Positions 47,295 to 58,094 are shown, counted from the stretch's first letter. The stretch: 64,000 nt of DNA from Cunninghamia lanceolata (GCA_027924645.1 BSBN01000355.1:124001-188000), one strand, 5' to 3'. A program made the numbers and translations. Notes: generated by a model not told the origin, from the letters alone.

Positions 47295-47636
47295 GTTCTC
47301 CTAAGCTCTCAAAGACCAATCAACTAAGGACAAGTGTGCAAATGAATAGAACTTGTGGACCCAGCTCCTATATATAGCAAGTGAACCATAGCTGATTGTA
47401 TGACACTTGTGACTACTTCCCATGGCTGTTTCTCCAAACCATGTCCTATTTTCCTCCATCCTAACCCATTTTTCACCTTCTTCATGAGATTGTCTATCTC
47501 ACTCCTTCTGCCTTCTTCCCATCCAACCTCCCAAGGGGGCATCCTGTCGTTAAACTTGTACCAGGGGCAAACTAGGGCATATATCATTGTCAAAAATTCT
47601 TATTCTTTGAAACAACGTGATAAAACACATTGCATC
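47295..47636. other. Promoter region of antisense gene, no other gene
   Basis: Apart from the TATA box I see only open frames that overlap the promoter and lack domains. On the plus strand this is the last stretch before the Tat polypurine tract. Confidence 0.5.
47369..47376 (-). promoter_or_regulatory. TATA box of antisense gene
   Basis: The minus strand reads TTGCTATATATAGGAGC about 75 nt before the ATG at 47294. This is a good TATA box at a normal distance for a short 5' leader. It suggests the antisense gene had its own promoter rather than using the LTR. Confidence 0.6.
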
Positions 47637-47650
47637 AAAGAGGGGCAAAA
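47637..47650 (+). other. Tat polypurine tract
   Basis: AAAGAGGGGCAAAA directly before the 3' LTR start TGTATACACC; correct place and composition for the plus-strand primer. Confidence 0.87.
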
Positions 47651-47822
47651 TGTATACACCTAACAATGACATGACTCTACTTAAATAAATATTTTAAATA
47701 TTTATTTCATCCTTCATAGTCCTCTATCAATAAATAAATAAATTTATTAATTTATTTGATTCATCTCCTCTCATTTAATTAAATAAATTACATTTATTTA
47801 ATTAATTAAATTCATCTACATC

Positions 47823-47836
47823 AACTTCATCCTTCT
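47823..47836. repeat. SINE target-site duplication (left)
   Basis: AACTTCATCCTTCT, repeated exactly at 48121-48134. The intact site is seen once in the 5' LTR. Confidence 0.95.
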
Positions 47837-48120
47837 GCCGATGACGGCATGGTTCGGTCGTTAAGTCGCTTGGTTGTAGTGGCGGCCACCAGAGTTCAAA
47901 CCCCTGCTGGGCCAACGAGCTCGCAAGGCTTTACGCCTTCGCTGGGCCAATGAGCTCGCAAGTTTGAAGTGTTCCTTCTTGGGGATGAGGTCCCCTGTAT
48001 TGTGGCCTCACCGGTTCATCGCTCCGGGCAAAAGCATTAGTGTGGAGCCGGAGGGCGTGTCGTGCCAGCGTCACCGGTCACGTTAAAAAGTTTACCAGGC
48101 ACATTATCTTTACAAAAAAA
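47837..48120 (+). mobile_element. tRNA-derived SINE
   Basis: 284 bp, GC-rich in an AT-rich LTR. It starts GCCGATGACGGCATGG and ends in CTTTAC plus an A-run. An A-box-like TGGTTCGGTCG lies at 47850 and a B-box GAGTTCAAACC at 47892-47902, the pol III internal promoter of tRNA-derived SINEs. A 22-bp segment GCTGGGCCAACGAGCTCGCA is repeated 35 bp later with one change. The insertion is flanked by a perfect 14-bp duplication, and the empty site is preserved in the other LTR. It would be mobilised by a LINE; I do not name the family. Confidence 0.93.
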
Positions 48121-49006
48121 AACTTCATCCTTCTAAAATAATTAAATAATTTTAATTATTTGATTAAATCTTTTATTCTTCCAAATTTAGATTATTTAAA
48201 TTAAATCTTTTACTTAATTACTTAAATTAAATCTTAAATCTCTAAAAAAATATATATATTTAATATTTTATTTATTCCTCCAAATTATCTACAAAATAAT
48301 TAAATAAATCTATTTATTTAATTATGCTTTCTTATCTTCTAAAAATCTTCATATCTTCTAAAAATATATTCCTCTTGTCATACAAAAGAAAAGCTAAGTT
48401 AAAACAACTTTAAATCAACTTTGCTCTTAAATTAGAAAAAAAAATATTCTAATTTAAGAAAAACAAAACTCATCCTCATCAAGAAAGCAGTTAACTCAAC
48501 AAAGCTTCTTTTTGAATGACACATGTCCTTCTTCTATTCGCGCATGTTCGCACAAACATTCTCCTCCATTGATCTTCTTATTTCTTCTACACCATTGATT
48601 TTCCTTCACCCAACTCTATAAATACAACCCTCTTCTTATATCTTTCAACTATCCATCATTCAAGTAAACTTATGCTGTAGGAAATCTAGCACGCCATTGG
48701 CACCCCTATCTCCATAGCACTTCATATCCTCCATTTCATAAGTGTGTGTTGAAGTTCATCTTCAATCACACAAAGTATCAGAGCCAACTTCTCCTTATGA
48801 TCTTGAGGATTCAAAGTGAGGAAGCAAGCTTCTTGAGGGCCATTTTCATCTCCATCAAGATCAAGAAATAAAAGGCAAACAATGGAAGGTGTAAGGTAAA
48901 GGTTGTAAGTATTTCTTCTTTATTATAAAATCCCTTTTCCTTCATATTTCATTGATGTATTGGGTTTGTTATTGTTATTGATTAATCCCACATTTTACCC
49001 ATCACA

Positions 49007-49011
49007 AAAAT
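49007..49011. repeat. Target-site duplication AAAAT (right)
   Basis: Matches 30380-30384. A-rich, so a chance match is not excluded, but it falls exactly at the LTR end. Confidence 0.85.
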
Positions 49012-49784
49012 TATTGTTTTCAATCCTTTGGATTTTTTCTTAAAAAGAATCATTGTTTTAAATCTCACATTTGGATTTGGGCTTAAAATGAAGCGTTGTT
49101 TTCAACATCACATTTGATTGTTTTGGGGCATAAAAAGAACAAGTGTTTTCTTTTCTTGGTGGATTTGAATTTGATTTTGGAGGTGTGTATGCTCTTCCCT
49201 TGCACTTAGTGTGATCTTGGGAATCAAAAACATCCCTTAGTCCCATTCACTTTCACATCACACTTTTCATTTTCTAAAGGTTAATAAATCTTGTTTGTGT
49301 GAATCAAGTACATGTGTATGCTCTCCTCTCACACCATCTGGTGATCTTGAGGATCAAAAGCATCTCTTGATCGACTTTTGTCACCTTTTATTAGGAGGCC
49401 TTCTTGGAGACACACCACACCAAGGGATGACCTCAACTCTAGTGTTCTAACGGAGTATAGAAAGTGGGGAGTGAATCGAAAGACGTACCTCTTAGAAGTT
49501 GGAATCTTGTCATTCGGGCTAAGCCCCCAAGAACTTTATACCTTGAGGAAGTGAAGGTGAAGAGTGGGTTACCCTCTTCTCTTGACTATTTGGCATTACT
49601 TCACTTTCATTTCATGGAACTAGACCTCAACATACCTTGTGTATATAGAGGACACCCTTAGATAAATTGTGCATCCTAGATTAAGGCCTCTTAGCTACAC
49701 CCAATTGACTAATATTAGGCTTGTTGATGTGCCTTCAAGTGTCTTCATAAATAATAACAATTAATTTCAAAAATCAAGTATATC
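49012..49784 (+). other. Outer element leader, resumed
   Basis: Non-coding. A phrase of the type GTGATCTTGAGGATCAAAAGC / GTGATCTTGGGAATCAAAAAC is duplicated at about 49211 and 49331, each followed by CATC(C/T)CTT. Repeats of CACATTTG and TTGTTTTCAA also occur. Confidence 0.5.
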
Positions 49785-49789
49785 ATTGT
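49785..49789. repeat. Target-site duplication ATTGT (left)
   Basis: ATTGT before the small LTR element, repeated at 52509-52513. Confidence 0.92.
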
Positions 49790-50051
49790 TGTTGGTGTAA
49801 TTAAATATTTAATTACACTTTATTAAGTTTACTCAGGGCTAATTTTAGTCTTAGATTATTCTTAAGTCATATTAGGGTTTTTCTCTAACTTGCAAATATA
49901 AAAGCAAGTTCTCACATGTAATTCATTAATCCATTTCATTAATTCATCCTTATTGTGCAAATTATTCCTCTTTGCTTTTTTCTCTTGTAGAAGGTAAATC
50001 TTAGGTTTTGCAGGTGATCTTTGTGGCTTGAATTAATTATCAAATTCAACA
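49790..50051 (+). repeat. Small element 5' LTR
   Basis: 262 bp, TG...CA. TATAAAAG at 49897-49904 is a good TATA box, conserved at 52354 in the other LTR. Confidence 0.93.
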
Positions 50052-50063
50052 CCGTATCAGAAC
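50052..50063 (+). other. Small element primer site
   Basis: CCGTATCAGAAC directly follows the LTR and matches the tRNA-iMet site TGGTATCAGAGC at nine of twelve positions. This suggests a copia-type origin. Confidence 0.7.
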
Positions 50064-51206
50064 GGATCTGCAAGCCCTTCTCAAATTTGGAGAAAATTTT
50101 TAGCAAGAGCCATTTGCTGGGTGTGTTTTTGTGTAAAACAGAGTATTCCATTGGATTCAGAGTAGCTGGAAAGGGTAGATCTTTCTTTTGTTTGGCTGAA
50201 TTTGGTTTGGGAACCCAAATCTGTGAAGGTTTCAAGAGTGTTTTTTTAGATCTGAAGGAAAACAAAAGTTTTAGAGAATTTTTGGCCAAAACAGACCTCA
50301 CCATTACGCTTAGAAGGCCCAAAAACCCCTATTTTCATATAAGGCACTCTATATTTTGTTGAAAAGAAGTTTTTGGGTGTTTTTTTAAGGGTTTCAAAAA
50401 TTTGGTTCTGTGAATTCCGTACAACCTGTACGAAATCTGTACGGTCATACTATACCTTGATTTATGTGCCAACCTTGATTTTGTGTCATTCTCATTTGAG
50501 CTGATTTTATTTTGGAGCTGCTTCGATTTCTGTTTCGCCTCGATTTCCATGCCATCTTGATTTCTGTGCATAGGTATAGCTGAGTTTTTTATTAATTTCT
50601 TAATAAAAAGGAATTTTTTATTTTGGAGGGCTAGCCCCTTAGGTTTAACCCCTGGTCGCATGGGGGACCAGTCCCTAGCTTCTAGGCAGCAGCCCCCAGA
50701 GACTCAGCCCCTGGTCACATGGGCGCCCAGGTGCTTCAATAGTGTTTTTTTTTGGGCCTCTTTGCCCTAAAGGAGCAGTTTTGGTAAATAGAGCATATCT
50801 TGAGCATACGGAGTTAGATTTTTGAAAACAAATAGGTGTTAGAAAGCTGGTTCCGAGAACAATCCAGTGGTATAGGTATTTTTTCTAGGTTTTTTTGATT
50901 GGTACAATTTATTGCTGTTTGAAGTCAAGACATCGTTTTTAGCTTTCGAGCTCCGTTCTTGCGCCCAGAATCTCTGTTTTTCAAAAATGAATAGGCGTTG
51001 GAAAGGTATCAAAGAGATCTACATAGCCACCTATATAACTTTTTCAGATTCAGCCCTAGGTATATTTTAAATCAGTTTGTCAATTTTATGGCTTCTGTTG
51101 GATATCTTGGACATGTTGCCTCCTGGAAAGGTTTTGTTTGCTTTAAAAGACTTCTATTATTAGCATAAATCTATTTGCATGTTTTGATCTATAATCATCT
51201 AAGGAG
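50064..51206 (+). other. Small element leader
   Basis: No intact coding region. At 50640-50735 a GGTCGCATGGGGGACCAG / GGTCACATGGGCGCCCAG phrase is duplicated, and at 50415-50445 GTACAACCTGTACGAAATCTGTACGG has repeated GTAC. Short frames on both strands look non-coding. Confidence 0.5.
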
Positions 51207-51737
51207 ATGGGATTCTACCATCAGCATAAATCTAATTGCAGCTATTGTGGAAGTAATCAACATGAGAAAGAGATGTGTCCTCATTTCTCACATCATCTCT
51301 TTGAAATGCTTGTTTCAATCGCTTCTCCTCCTGATGAGATCATTGCTCCACCATCACCTACTGCTAGTTCAAAGTTTAGTGTTGCATCATCATTGGCTTC
51401 TAGTGATTCTGTGCAGCAGGTCAATATTAGTCTTCCTAATCCACCTCATTGGGATTCCTATCTTGCAGACATATCATCTTTATTTGTAGAGTCCCATCTT
51501 ATAGATTTGGAGGACCACATTGAGGACATTTGTCTTCTCTTTGATGACATCTTCGATGGAGTTGCATCACCATCACCTGTTTCAAAGATTGTTCTTTATC
51601 CTTCTCTTCTTCAGTCACAGTTTGGTAGTGGATTGGAGACATTTGAGCAGTTTTCAGGAGCATCATTGTTGTCTTTGGATCATGTGCAGAGTTTAGAGAC
51701 ATTTGTCCTTCTTCCTATATATTCCTATCCAGAGTGA
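51207..51737 (+). CDS. CCHC zinc-knuckle protein of small LTR element
   Basis: 176 codons, uninterrupted, from ATG 51207 to TGA 51735. Near the start CSYCGSNQHEKEMC (residues 11-24) fits the retroviral zinc knuckle C-X2-C-X4-H-X4-C exactly. The rest is acidic and Ser/Pro-rich (SPPDEIIAPPSPTASSK; FVESHLIDLEDHIEDICLLF), with a leucine/aspartate helix-like stretch at about 88-115. There is no capsid homology that I recognise. It probably binds nucleic acid, perhaps the element's own RNA, but that is inference. A stop lies in frame a few codons upstream, so the N-terminus could be a remnant of a longer Gag. Confidence 0.6.
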   Translation: MGFYHQHKSNCSYCGSNQHEKEMCPHFSHHLFEMLVSIASPPDEIIAPPSPTASSKFSVASSLASSDSVQQVNISLPNPPHWDSYLADISSLFVESHLIDLEDHIEDICLLFDDIFDGVASPSPVSKIVLYPSLLQSQFGSGLETFEQFSGASLLSLDHVQSLETFVLLPIYSYPE

Positions 51738-52246
51738 GAAGACATTATGTACACATCTGTAGTTCTATTTCTTCCCAAGGGGAGGAATGTTGTTCGATGT
51801 TCATGGGTCTTCATCTTTATTCTATGTCGAGCATCTTCCAGCACTGCAGGAGTCATCTTGAGGAGCCGCTGCATGGTCTCTCTTCTCATCTCTATTTTGG
51901 GAGGGAGCATTTCCTCGCATGGGGTTTCTTCCTTCTCACTTCTGGGGGGGTCATCAGACCTCTCTTCTTCCTCTCTTATGGGGGGAATTCTTGATTGTAC
52001 TTTTGTGATGGATTCACTTCTTGGGGGGTCTTAGTGTTAGTCCTTCTTCCATCACATGTTTATGTACTTGTTTTTTTCTCTCTTTTGGAGAGGAGTTTTT
52101 TCCCACTGGGTTTTTCTCCTTTCTCTCCACTTTATGAGAGATTCTTGTTGTTCATCATGGGTACCTAAAATGGCCTTGTAGCTGGGACCCATTCTTGCAT
52201 TAGTTGCATGCTTTTCATTTCTCCCTAAGTTGCACTTATGGAGGGG
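51738..52246 (+). other. Small element 3' untranslated region and PPT
   Basis: G-run and C-run rich: TTCTGGGGGGGTC and TTATGGGGGGAATTC lie at 51940-51990. GGAGAGGAGTTTTTTCCCACTG followed by CTCCTTTCTCTCC near 52095-52135 can pair as an imperfect hairpin. ATGGAGGGG (52238-52246) abuts the 3' LTR and is the polypurine tract. No gene seen. Confidence 0.65.
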
Positions 52247-52508
52247 TGTTGGTGTAATTAGATATTTAATTACACTTTATTAAGTTTACTTAGGGCCAAT
52301 TTTAGTCTTAGGTTATTCTTAAGTCGTATTAAGGTTTTTCTCTAACTTGCAAATATAAAAGCAAGTTCTCACATGTAATTCATTAATCCATTTCATTAAT
52401 TCATCCTTATTGTGCAAATTATTCCTCTTTGCTTTTTTCTCTTATAGAAGGTAAATCTTAGGTTTTGCAGGTGATCTTTGTGGCTTGAATTAATTATCAA
52501 ATTTAACA
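52247..52508 (+). repeat. Small element 3' LTR
   Basis: 262 bp, same length as the 5' copy. It is followed by ATTGT at 52509-52513, the second copy of the target duplication. Confidence 0.93.
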
Positions 52509-52859
52509 ATTGTCTCTTGCATTTGATCATATGCATGTACATATGAATTTTGTTTTTTACAAATTGCCTCAACTCAAGCCTCCAACCAATCTAATCCAAT
52601 CAACCTATTCAAGTCATCCACATCCTCCTAATCATTCAATCCAGCCTTATTTCCTAATTAACCATTCCATCTTAATCATTACTCATTATCCTCATCATCA
52701 TTATTCACCTATCATAATCATCTTTTCAATTCTAATCATCCTAATTATCATCCATAACCATCTTAGTCATCAAATCCAATCCATTTCACACCTAATTTAT
52801 TTGTTGTCATCTTACTCATATTCCCATTCCTGAACCAAGTCCAATCCTCATTCGTTAAA

Positions 52860-54518
52860 ATGGTTGTGATCATCAACAAATATATGTCAAATCCAAAACC
52901 CAAAATCACAATCCGAGGTGGTTCAAAATTCACTCCTAATGATGATGAAAACGTTGTAGATCATGACGCATATTTTGATACTCATGAACCATACACTTAC
53001 ATCCCATCAAACTCCTACCGATCATCACCTCATCAATATATCCCTCCATATTTGCTTCGACCAACATCACTATCACCCCAAGAATATGATGAAATACAAA
53101 ACCTTAAACATATCTATGATGATATTTACCCTACCACTAAGGCAAAGTTTAGAGATAGTTTCCATGATGTGTCCTTAGCACATCACATCATTAGAGATTC
53201 TTATGATGATGTCACCTCAACACGACCATCCTATATGCCATCTCCATCAATTTCATACAAACCTTGATCCCCTAATGACCCTAGAAAATATAGAATACAA
53301 AACCTTACCAATCAATTTTAAGATGTGATTAAAACTTTGCTTCGAGAGAAATTGAGACACCACCCTATAGTGTCATTCATCTTTGAAGATTCACAAGATC
53401 ATCCTACCACATCAACATCCCAATCTCAGGAGTCACCCCCATCATCATGCCAAACTATTCCCTCCACATCAACCAATCTCATGAATATTCCTCAATATCT
53501 ATCTCAAAATCCTCCACAACATGAGAATGCTAGTACTAATCACTCCTCGCACCAAGATCAAGAATCCTTTAGCCATCTTAATGCTACCTTTGACAAGGGA
53601 AATACCATCTCAAGTTTGGAATCATAAACCAATCCATCTACTAACCCCCCTCATCAATACATCCATATGGAACCTCCATCATATAATCCTTCCAACTTTA
53701 CAAATACCAATCCTATTATATCCAATCCTCTTGTCCATCTACCTGATCCAAATCCCAATCTTATTATATCCAATTCTCTTGCCCATCTACCTAATTCAAA
53801 TCGCACTCCTATCACTCCATTGCTTCCTAATCCTACACCTTCCACCCTCATTATCCATCCATTATATTGTGCATCCAACCATGTACTAATGAAGGATGTG
53901 ATCCATTGGATACTAGCAAGGAATCAACCACCACCCTCATGCTATCAAATCCTTATCCTTGAAACTATCCAAAAACCTTCAATCATCATGCTTAATCTTC
54001 CAAACTCATCATGTAGTCCACAACCCATTAAGCCTATCGAAGAGTCTCCCACCATGAGTCCACGTCAAGGTCCATTAGGCCCTCATGTTGGTGAGCATCT
54101 AGAAGAGTCTCCCACTTTCATTCCTATCCAAACTCAAGATTTATGTCAAGAGTCAATTCCAAAGCATGATCAACCTTGCTTCTCACCACTTCAAGATCAA
54201 ATTATCCACAGTCCTCCAAACCAACTTACCCAATATCAAGAGCTTGTCACTCCTTCCACTCATGATCCCAATACTATCCATCATCAAGAAAACTCCACCA
54301 CTCCTATCCATCATCCCACAACATCCATTTCCCTTGATGAGACACTTGGTCCCCACAAGCACATAGATATTTAAATGAATAGCTTGGATCTTAATAATCA
54401 TAATGATAATCAAGATCCTATTGCTCCTTCACCATCTCATATTGATCCCATTTCAAATCCACCATTATATCCTGTTGGTCTTACTATCTTCATTCATGAA
54501 TGTTCTTCTCTAGGAGAG
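52860..54518 (+). pseudogene. Outer element Pro/Ser/His-rich ORF, part 1
   Basis: One frame of 553 codons from ATG 52860 up to the insertion point, broken only by stops at 53265 (TGA), 53319 (TAA), 53625 (TAA) and 54372 (TAA), with no frameshift. The N-terminus has KPKITIRGGSKFTPNDDEN and YDEIQNLKHIYDDIYP. The remainder is low-complexity, rich in Pro, Ser, Asn, His, Thr and Gln, with repeats such as NPIISNPLVHLPDPNPN / NLIISNSLAHLPNSN and EESPT twice. I recognise no gag capsid, protease or RT. It continues across the inserted element into a G-patch (60916 on), so it is the N-terminal part of a G-patch protein of a Tat-like element. Confidence 0.7.
54514..54518. repeat. Target-site duplication GAGAG (left)
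   Basis: GAGAG directly before TGTTTAGGG; the second copy is at 60911-60915. Deleting one copy with the element restores the host reading frame. Confidence 0.92.
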
Positions 54519-55762
54519 TGTTTAGGGTAAAATTGGGATTGCCAAATCTTTTAGTTATTAGATGTTTGAATCCTCCTTTCACCCTATACATTCAAGGATC
54601 TAGCGTTGATTGGAATGCACTATGATACCCTAGGTCGCTATGAAATGTAGGGAAACTTGGATTAGGGTATTTAATTATCAACTTTCCTTCTCTTATGCCC
54701 AATTGACCATTAAAACCCTAATTATGCAATTATGACTGTAAATGGAAGAATAATAGGAAAAGCTCTTGCAGAGCAAAGCAAAATATCAAATCATAGAGTA
54801 CCTATTTTTGGCGCTCTAAGGCAAAAAAGTCAGGAACAAAAGAGCGGGCATCCAAGTCCAATACCCTGCTTTTTGTCCAAATCTGGGAACTCAGTCTACA
54901 ACTCTTTCTTGTTGTTCCAGAGATTTTCCCGTCATGAAAGTTAGAGGACTAATGAGCAGGTGCCCAAGTCTAGGTGGCTATTTTTCCTTCTGTTCTACAA
55001 TTCCAACACTTCAAGATGCCTTCTTGCAACTTCACTTTGTCCAGCTCCGCAACCTGTAACCTACAACCATGAAACTTTGGGAGGGGGTTGTGGTGTTTAG
55101 AGGCTTGCCTCAGTCAAGCCCCAGAGGACACTTAAGTCTTTGAACACCATTGTCAGATAGAGAGTGCATGCCCTTGTGAGGCAGAGATAAAAACCAAAGG
55201 AAATGAAGATGAAAACACAATATAATGCCACTTTGTAGTGAAGATCTCATGGGAGGAAGATGCCCTTAAGTCCATGATAAAAATGGATGTCCAAATCTGC
55301 AAACATAAACACATAAACAACACCAATCTACTTTTGTAACACAATGAAAGCCTTGAATCACCTTGAGAACACAATAGCTTGCTAGTAATCATCTAGTTAG
55401 AATCTAGTTTACAAATGAATGCCTAAACATGCTTTTATATGCAACTACAAACACTCCCACCAAGATTTTCGTAATTCAAACTTATCGTGTCAGCATAGGA
55501 CCCAAATAATTCTCACAAGCCGACACCTAAAAATTGGGACTGCCCCAAAATAGGGCAGGACTAGGGCGCAGGTGCCCAAGTCCTCCCCCCTATTTTGGGC
55601 AGGGTTAAGCTCAAGGGGTCCTCCTAGGTCTCATTTGTCATGTTACCTAGGGCTCATTCCATTAGGATGTCAAATTATGAAGTAAGATGTCCTAAATACA
55701 TGCAAAAGACCTGGGAGCTAAACCTTATGGGGGAAATTCCCCCAAGGGGACATTTTTTGACA
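54519..55762 (-). repeat. LARD-type element 3' LTR
   Basis: 1244 bp. On the minus strand it runs TGTCAAAAAATGTCCCC to CCCTAAACA. The last base pairs next to GAGAG fix the boundary. Confidence 0.85.
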
Positions 55763-55785
55763 TTATATTTAGCCCCCACTTTAAT
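55763..55785 (-). other. LARD-type element polypurine tract
   Basis: The minus strand has TAAAGTGGGGGCTAAATATAA immediately before the LTR, a G-rich purine run at the expected place. Confidence 0.75.
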
Positions 55786-57569
55786 GTATGTATAAACGCA
55801 AGGCCAATACATGCATTAAAGTATAGTCGCAAACACAACAAACACACCAAGCATGGAGAAGACGTGCCAATCACATGCAAGACAGTAATAGGCATGCAAA
55901 ACACGGAGAAGACAGTTACAATCAAGTAGAACACAAAGAAGAAAGTAAATGCATAGAAGACACATTAATGCATGGAAGAAAAAAGGATATCTTTTCTTTT
56001 CTTTTTCTCATATATATGAAATGCAAATGTACGTATTGAAAGTAAACAAACCTCCCATAATACAGGATGCACTCATTGCGCAAATCTTTATATATATGGG
56101 GCAACACACATGCAAGACACGTAAAACCTCCCAAAATGTAGGAAGCACAATCTAAGGCGCTAGTCTTTACACTGTATATGGGGCAACAAACACTCCAAAC
56201 AAAGTAAGCACGCCAAAACACATACACTTGAAGACATGGAGAAAACACGACAGACAAGTGCTGGAGTGTACCTATTTCTAGGTCCAACACCATTTCAGGG
56301 ACATTACAGGCACACACCGATGATTGAGCTTTGCCACAACAATCACCAAAAACATGCTTAAGGGTTGATTTAGTCACAGAACCATTCCCCGCCTCTGTAG
56401 AGGACTTTTGAAAATTCAACCCCACCTGCGTCACAGAGATGCCTTACAATGAAAGGGAAGAATGGCATACAACCCCACCTACATCACAGAGACACCTTAC
56501 AGTGAAAAGGAGGTATGAGCTCAAAAGTATACAACCCCACCCACATCACATAGATGCCTTATGGTGAAAAGGAGGTATACACCATAGATTTCAAGATAGA
56601 TTGATTGATTGCAAACAAAATTAGGATGCAGGAAGTACTCATTGTACTAATCTGCACTTGCGAACAAGCACATTACTAACATAAAAAATAGACATCTTAC
56701 CTTATATATGCCCCCATCTTAAGGTGGTTGATATCATGCATCGATATCAAGCACAATAAGGTAGGAAGAAAACACACAAGGGAACACAAGCTCTTGCAAA
56801 GCCCATGCCCCCCGGAGGTGACATGTACTTTACGATCACCAAATGTTCTAACAAACACATCCGTACAAGAAACATGCTAGTGTCTACAAAATCATGATAA
56901 ACAACAACATCAATGCATATGATTAACCACACAAAGAGCCAAGGTTATACTATGAATTCGGAGTTCAAGGATAACCATGGGGCTATATCACGAAGCTCTC
57001 TGAACCGAGTACCACCAAGACTAGATTCAAAGGCAAACAAAGGTGCATAGAGCAATAGTATTTTTAAGGTTTGTAAATGAGATAAAAACATTATCAAATT
57101 CACTATGCGGAAAGCACGAGTGCTTCCACTAGCCAATCATCAGATAAGATATACAACCCCATCATCATATTAAGAACTAAGTCAATTTTTTTATTGCTCT
57201 CGAAAGGGACACTAGGTCCGCATCAGTATAAATGTTTGTCGTCATCCGCCCGCTAGATGGAAACACTACAGGAATGGAAACAATAAACAAGAGAGGAGAA
57301 ACAAGTGTCTTAGGGATAGTCACATAGGAGGGTGCCCCGAAGTCACCAACCGCAATGCTATGTCCATAAGACACAACACACAACAATGAAATCAGAGAGA
57401 GGTAATATAGAAGAATGATGATACAAAAATAAGATCACAATAGAAGCAGTCTCCTGGTATCTCAGACCTTATGGGAGAATCTGAGGTCATCCCAAGAGGC
57501 CTAAACAACACATAACACATCACGGGGGAATCACATCACAAGAGAGAGAAAGGGTTAGAGATACTTACC
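55786..57569 (-). repeat. Element interior with two tandem repeat tracts
   Basis: At about 56035-56200 a segment (CCTCCCA.AAT..AGGA.GCAC..., then ATATGGGGCAACA) is duplicated in tandem. At about 56405-56585 three copies of CAACCCCACC..CATCACA.AGA.GCCTTA lie 56-70 bp apart. A 170-codon minus-strand frame (55922-56434) spans the first tract and is internally repetitive, with no domain. I do not treat it as a gene. Confidence 0.65.
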
Positions 57570-58094
57570 TATAGGATCTTCGTGCTAAGTCTTGTCATCA
57601 AGAAAATCATTGTCATCTTCCCAAATATAAGGTATAATTGCCAAATCATTGTCATTATTATTTTGTTCATTCTTAAATGCTTCTTGGTTTGTCTCAATGT
57701 TAGGTGGAATGTTTTCTTGTTGAATCTAACTAGCATACTTATTCTCTATCCTCTTAGTGATGTTCAAATGACTTGAATATTCAAACGAAGGAGGGACATT
57801 AAAGGTCTTATCTTCCTTAGTGAAATCCAAGGTGTGTGAACAATCAACTAAAGGAAGAAGGTTGGTGGGATGATCCACAGAGGTAGGAATTTGATTATTG
57901 TTAAATGAATGCTCGTTTTCTACCCATGGAATGTTCTTTGTTAAAGGGAGCTCTTCATTCATTAATGCTTCATCTTGGCCGGGGAGAGCAGTGGAATTAA
58001 TAAAGCTATCCCTAGTCTTCTTATTTGAGTATTTAATTATAGGGGAAGTAGGATAACTTATGGGATCATCATTAGCTCTTTCCTTGCTACTCAT
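57570..58094 (-). pseudogene. Short acidic ORF of LARD-type element, possible first exon
   Basis: From ATG 58094 a frame of 122 codons (MSSKERANDDPISYPTSP ... FNVPPSFEYSSHLN) meets TAG at 57726. It continues in phase with Gln/Asn/Asp-rich sequence (NNDNDLAIIPYIWEDDNDF) to another TAG at 57585. It then reaches CCTATAG/GTAAGTATC, a strong splice donor at 57568. No known domain. It may be the first exon of an element protein whose second exon I cannot find. Both stops are TAG, consistent with CAG decay. Confidence 0.5.

Larger units (their letters stand above)
30385..49006 (+). mobile_element. Tat-lineage Ty3/gypsy element, 18.6 kb
   Basis: Full-length but inactivated. It has LTRs starting TGTATACACCTAA and ending CCCATCACA, flanked by AAAAT duplications, a PBS-like site, a 2.3-kb leader, gag, protease, G-patch, RT, RNase H, a second RNase H, integrase and a 7-kb 3' region with an antisense PMD gene, then a PPT. 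The second RNase H with FDGSYTQHGLGAG places it in the Tat lineage (relatives include Ogre). Without the SINE in its 3' LTR it is about 18.3 kb. At least four frameshifts and more than a dozen stops kill the polyprotein. It sits in the leader of the outer element. Confidence 0.93.
47651..49006 (+). repeat. Tat 3' LTR, split by a SINE
   Basis: 1356 bp including a 284-bp SINE and its 14-bp duplicated target. Without these it is 1058 bp, against 1029 for the 5' LTR. It ends CCCATCACA followed by AAAAT. Visible differences from the 5' copy are a few percent, many at former CpG sites. Confidence 0.92.
49790..52508 (+). mobile_element. Small LTR element with zinc-knuckle ORF
   Basis: 2719 bp. Two 262-bp LTRs (TGTTGGTGTAATTA ... 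AAATTCAACA) differ at eight positions, all transitions (about 3 percent). A PBS matching tRNA-iMet at 9 of 12 bases and a PPT are present, and ATTGT is duplicated at both ends. No protease, RT or integrase is encoded. The internal region carries one intact ORF with a CCHC motif. The size is between TRIM and LARD elements, and it resembles the non-autonomous class that keeps only a gag-like ORF. A copia partner would be needed, judging from the primer site. Confidence 0.9.

Noticed and set aside
47324..47663. Open frames of about 90 codons on both strands before the Tat PPT
   Set aside because: They overlap the promoter of the antisense gene and show no domain.
56405..56585. CRISPR-like spaced repeats
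   Set aside because: Three imperfect tandem copies in a plant retroelement with no unique spacers of constant length.
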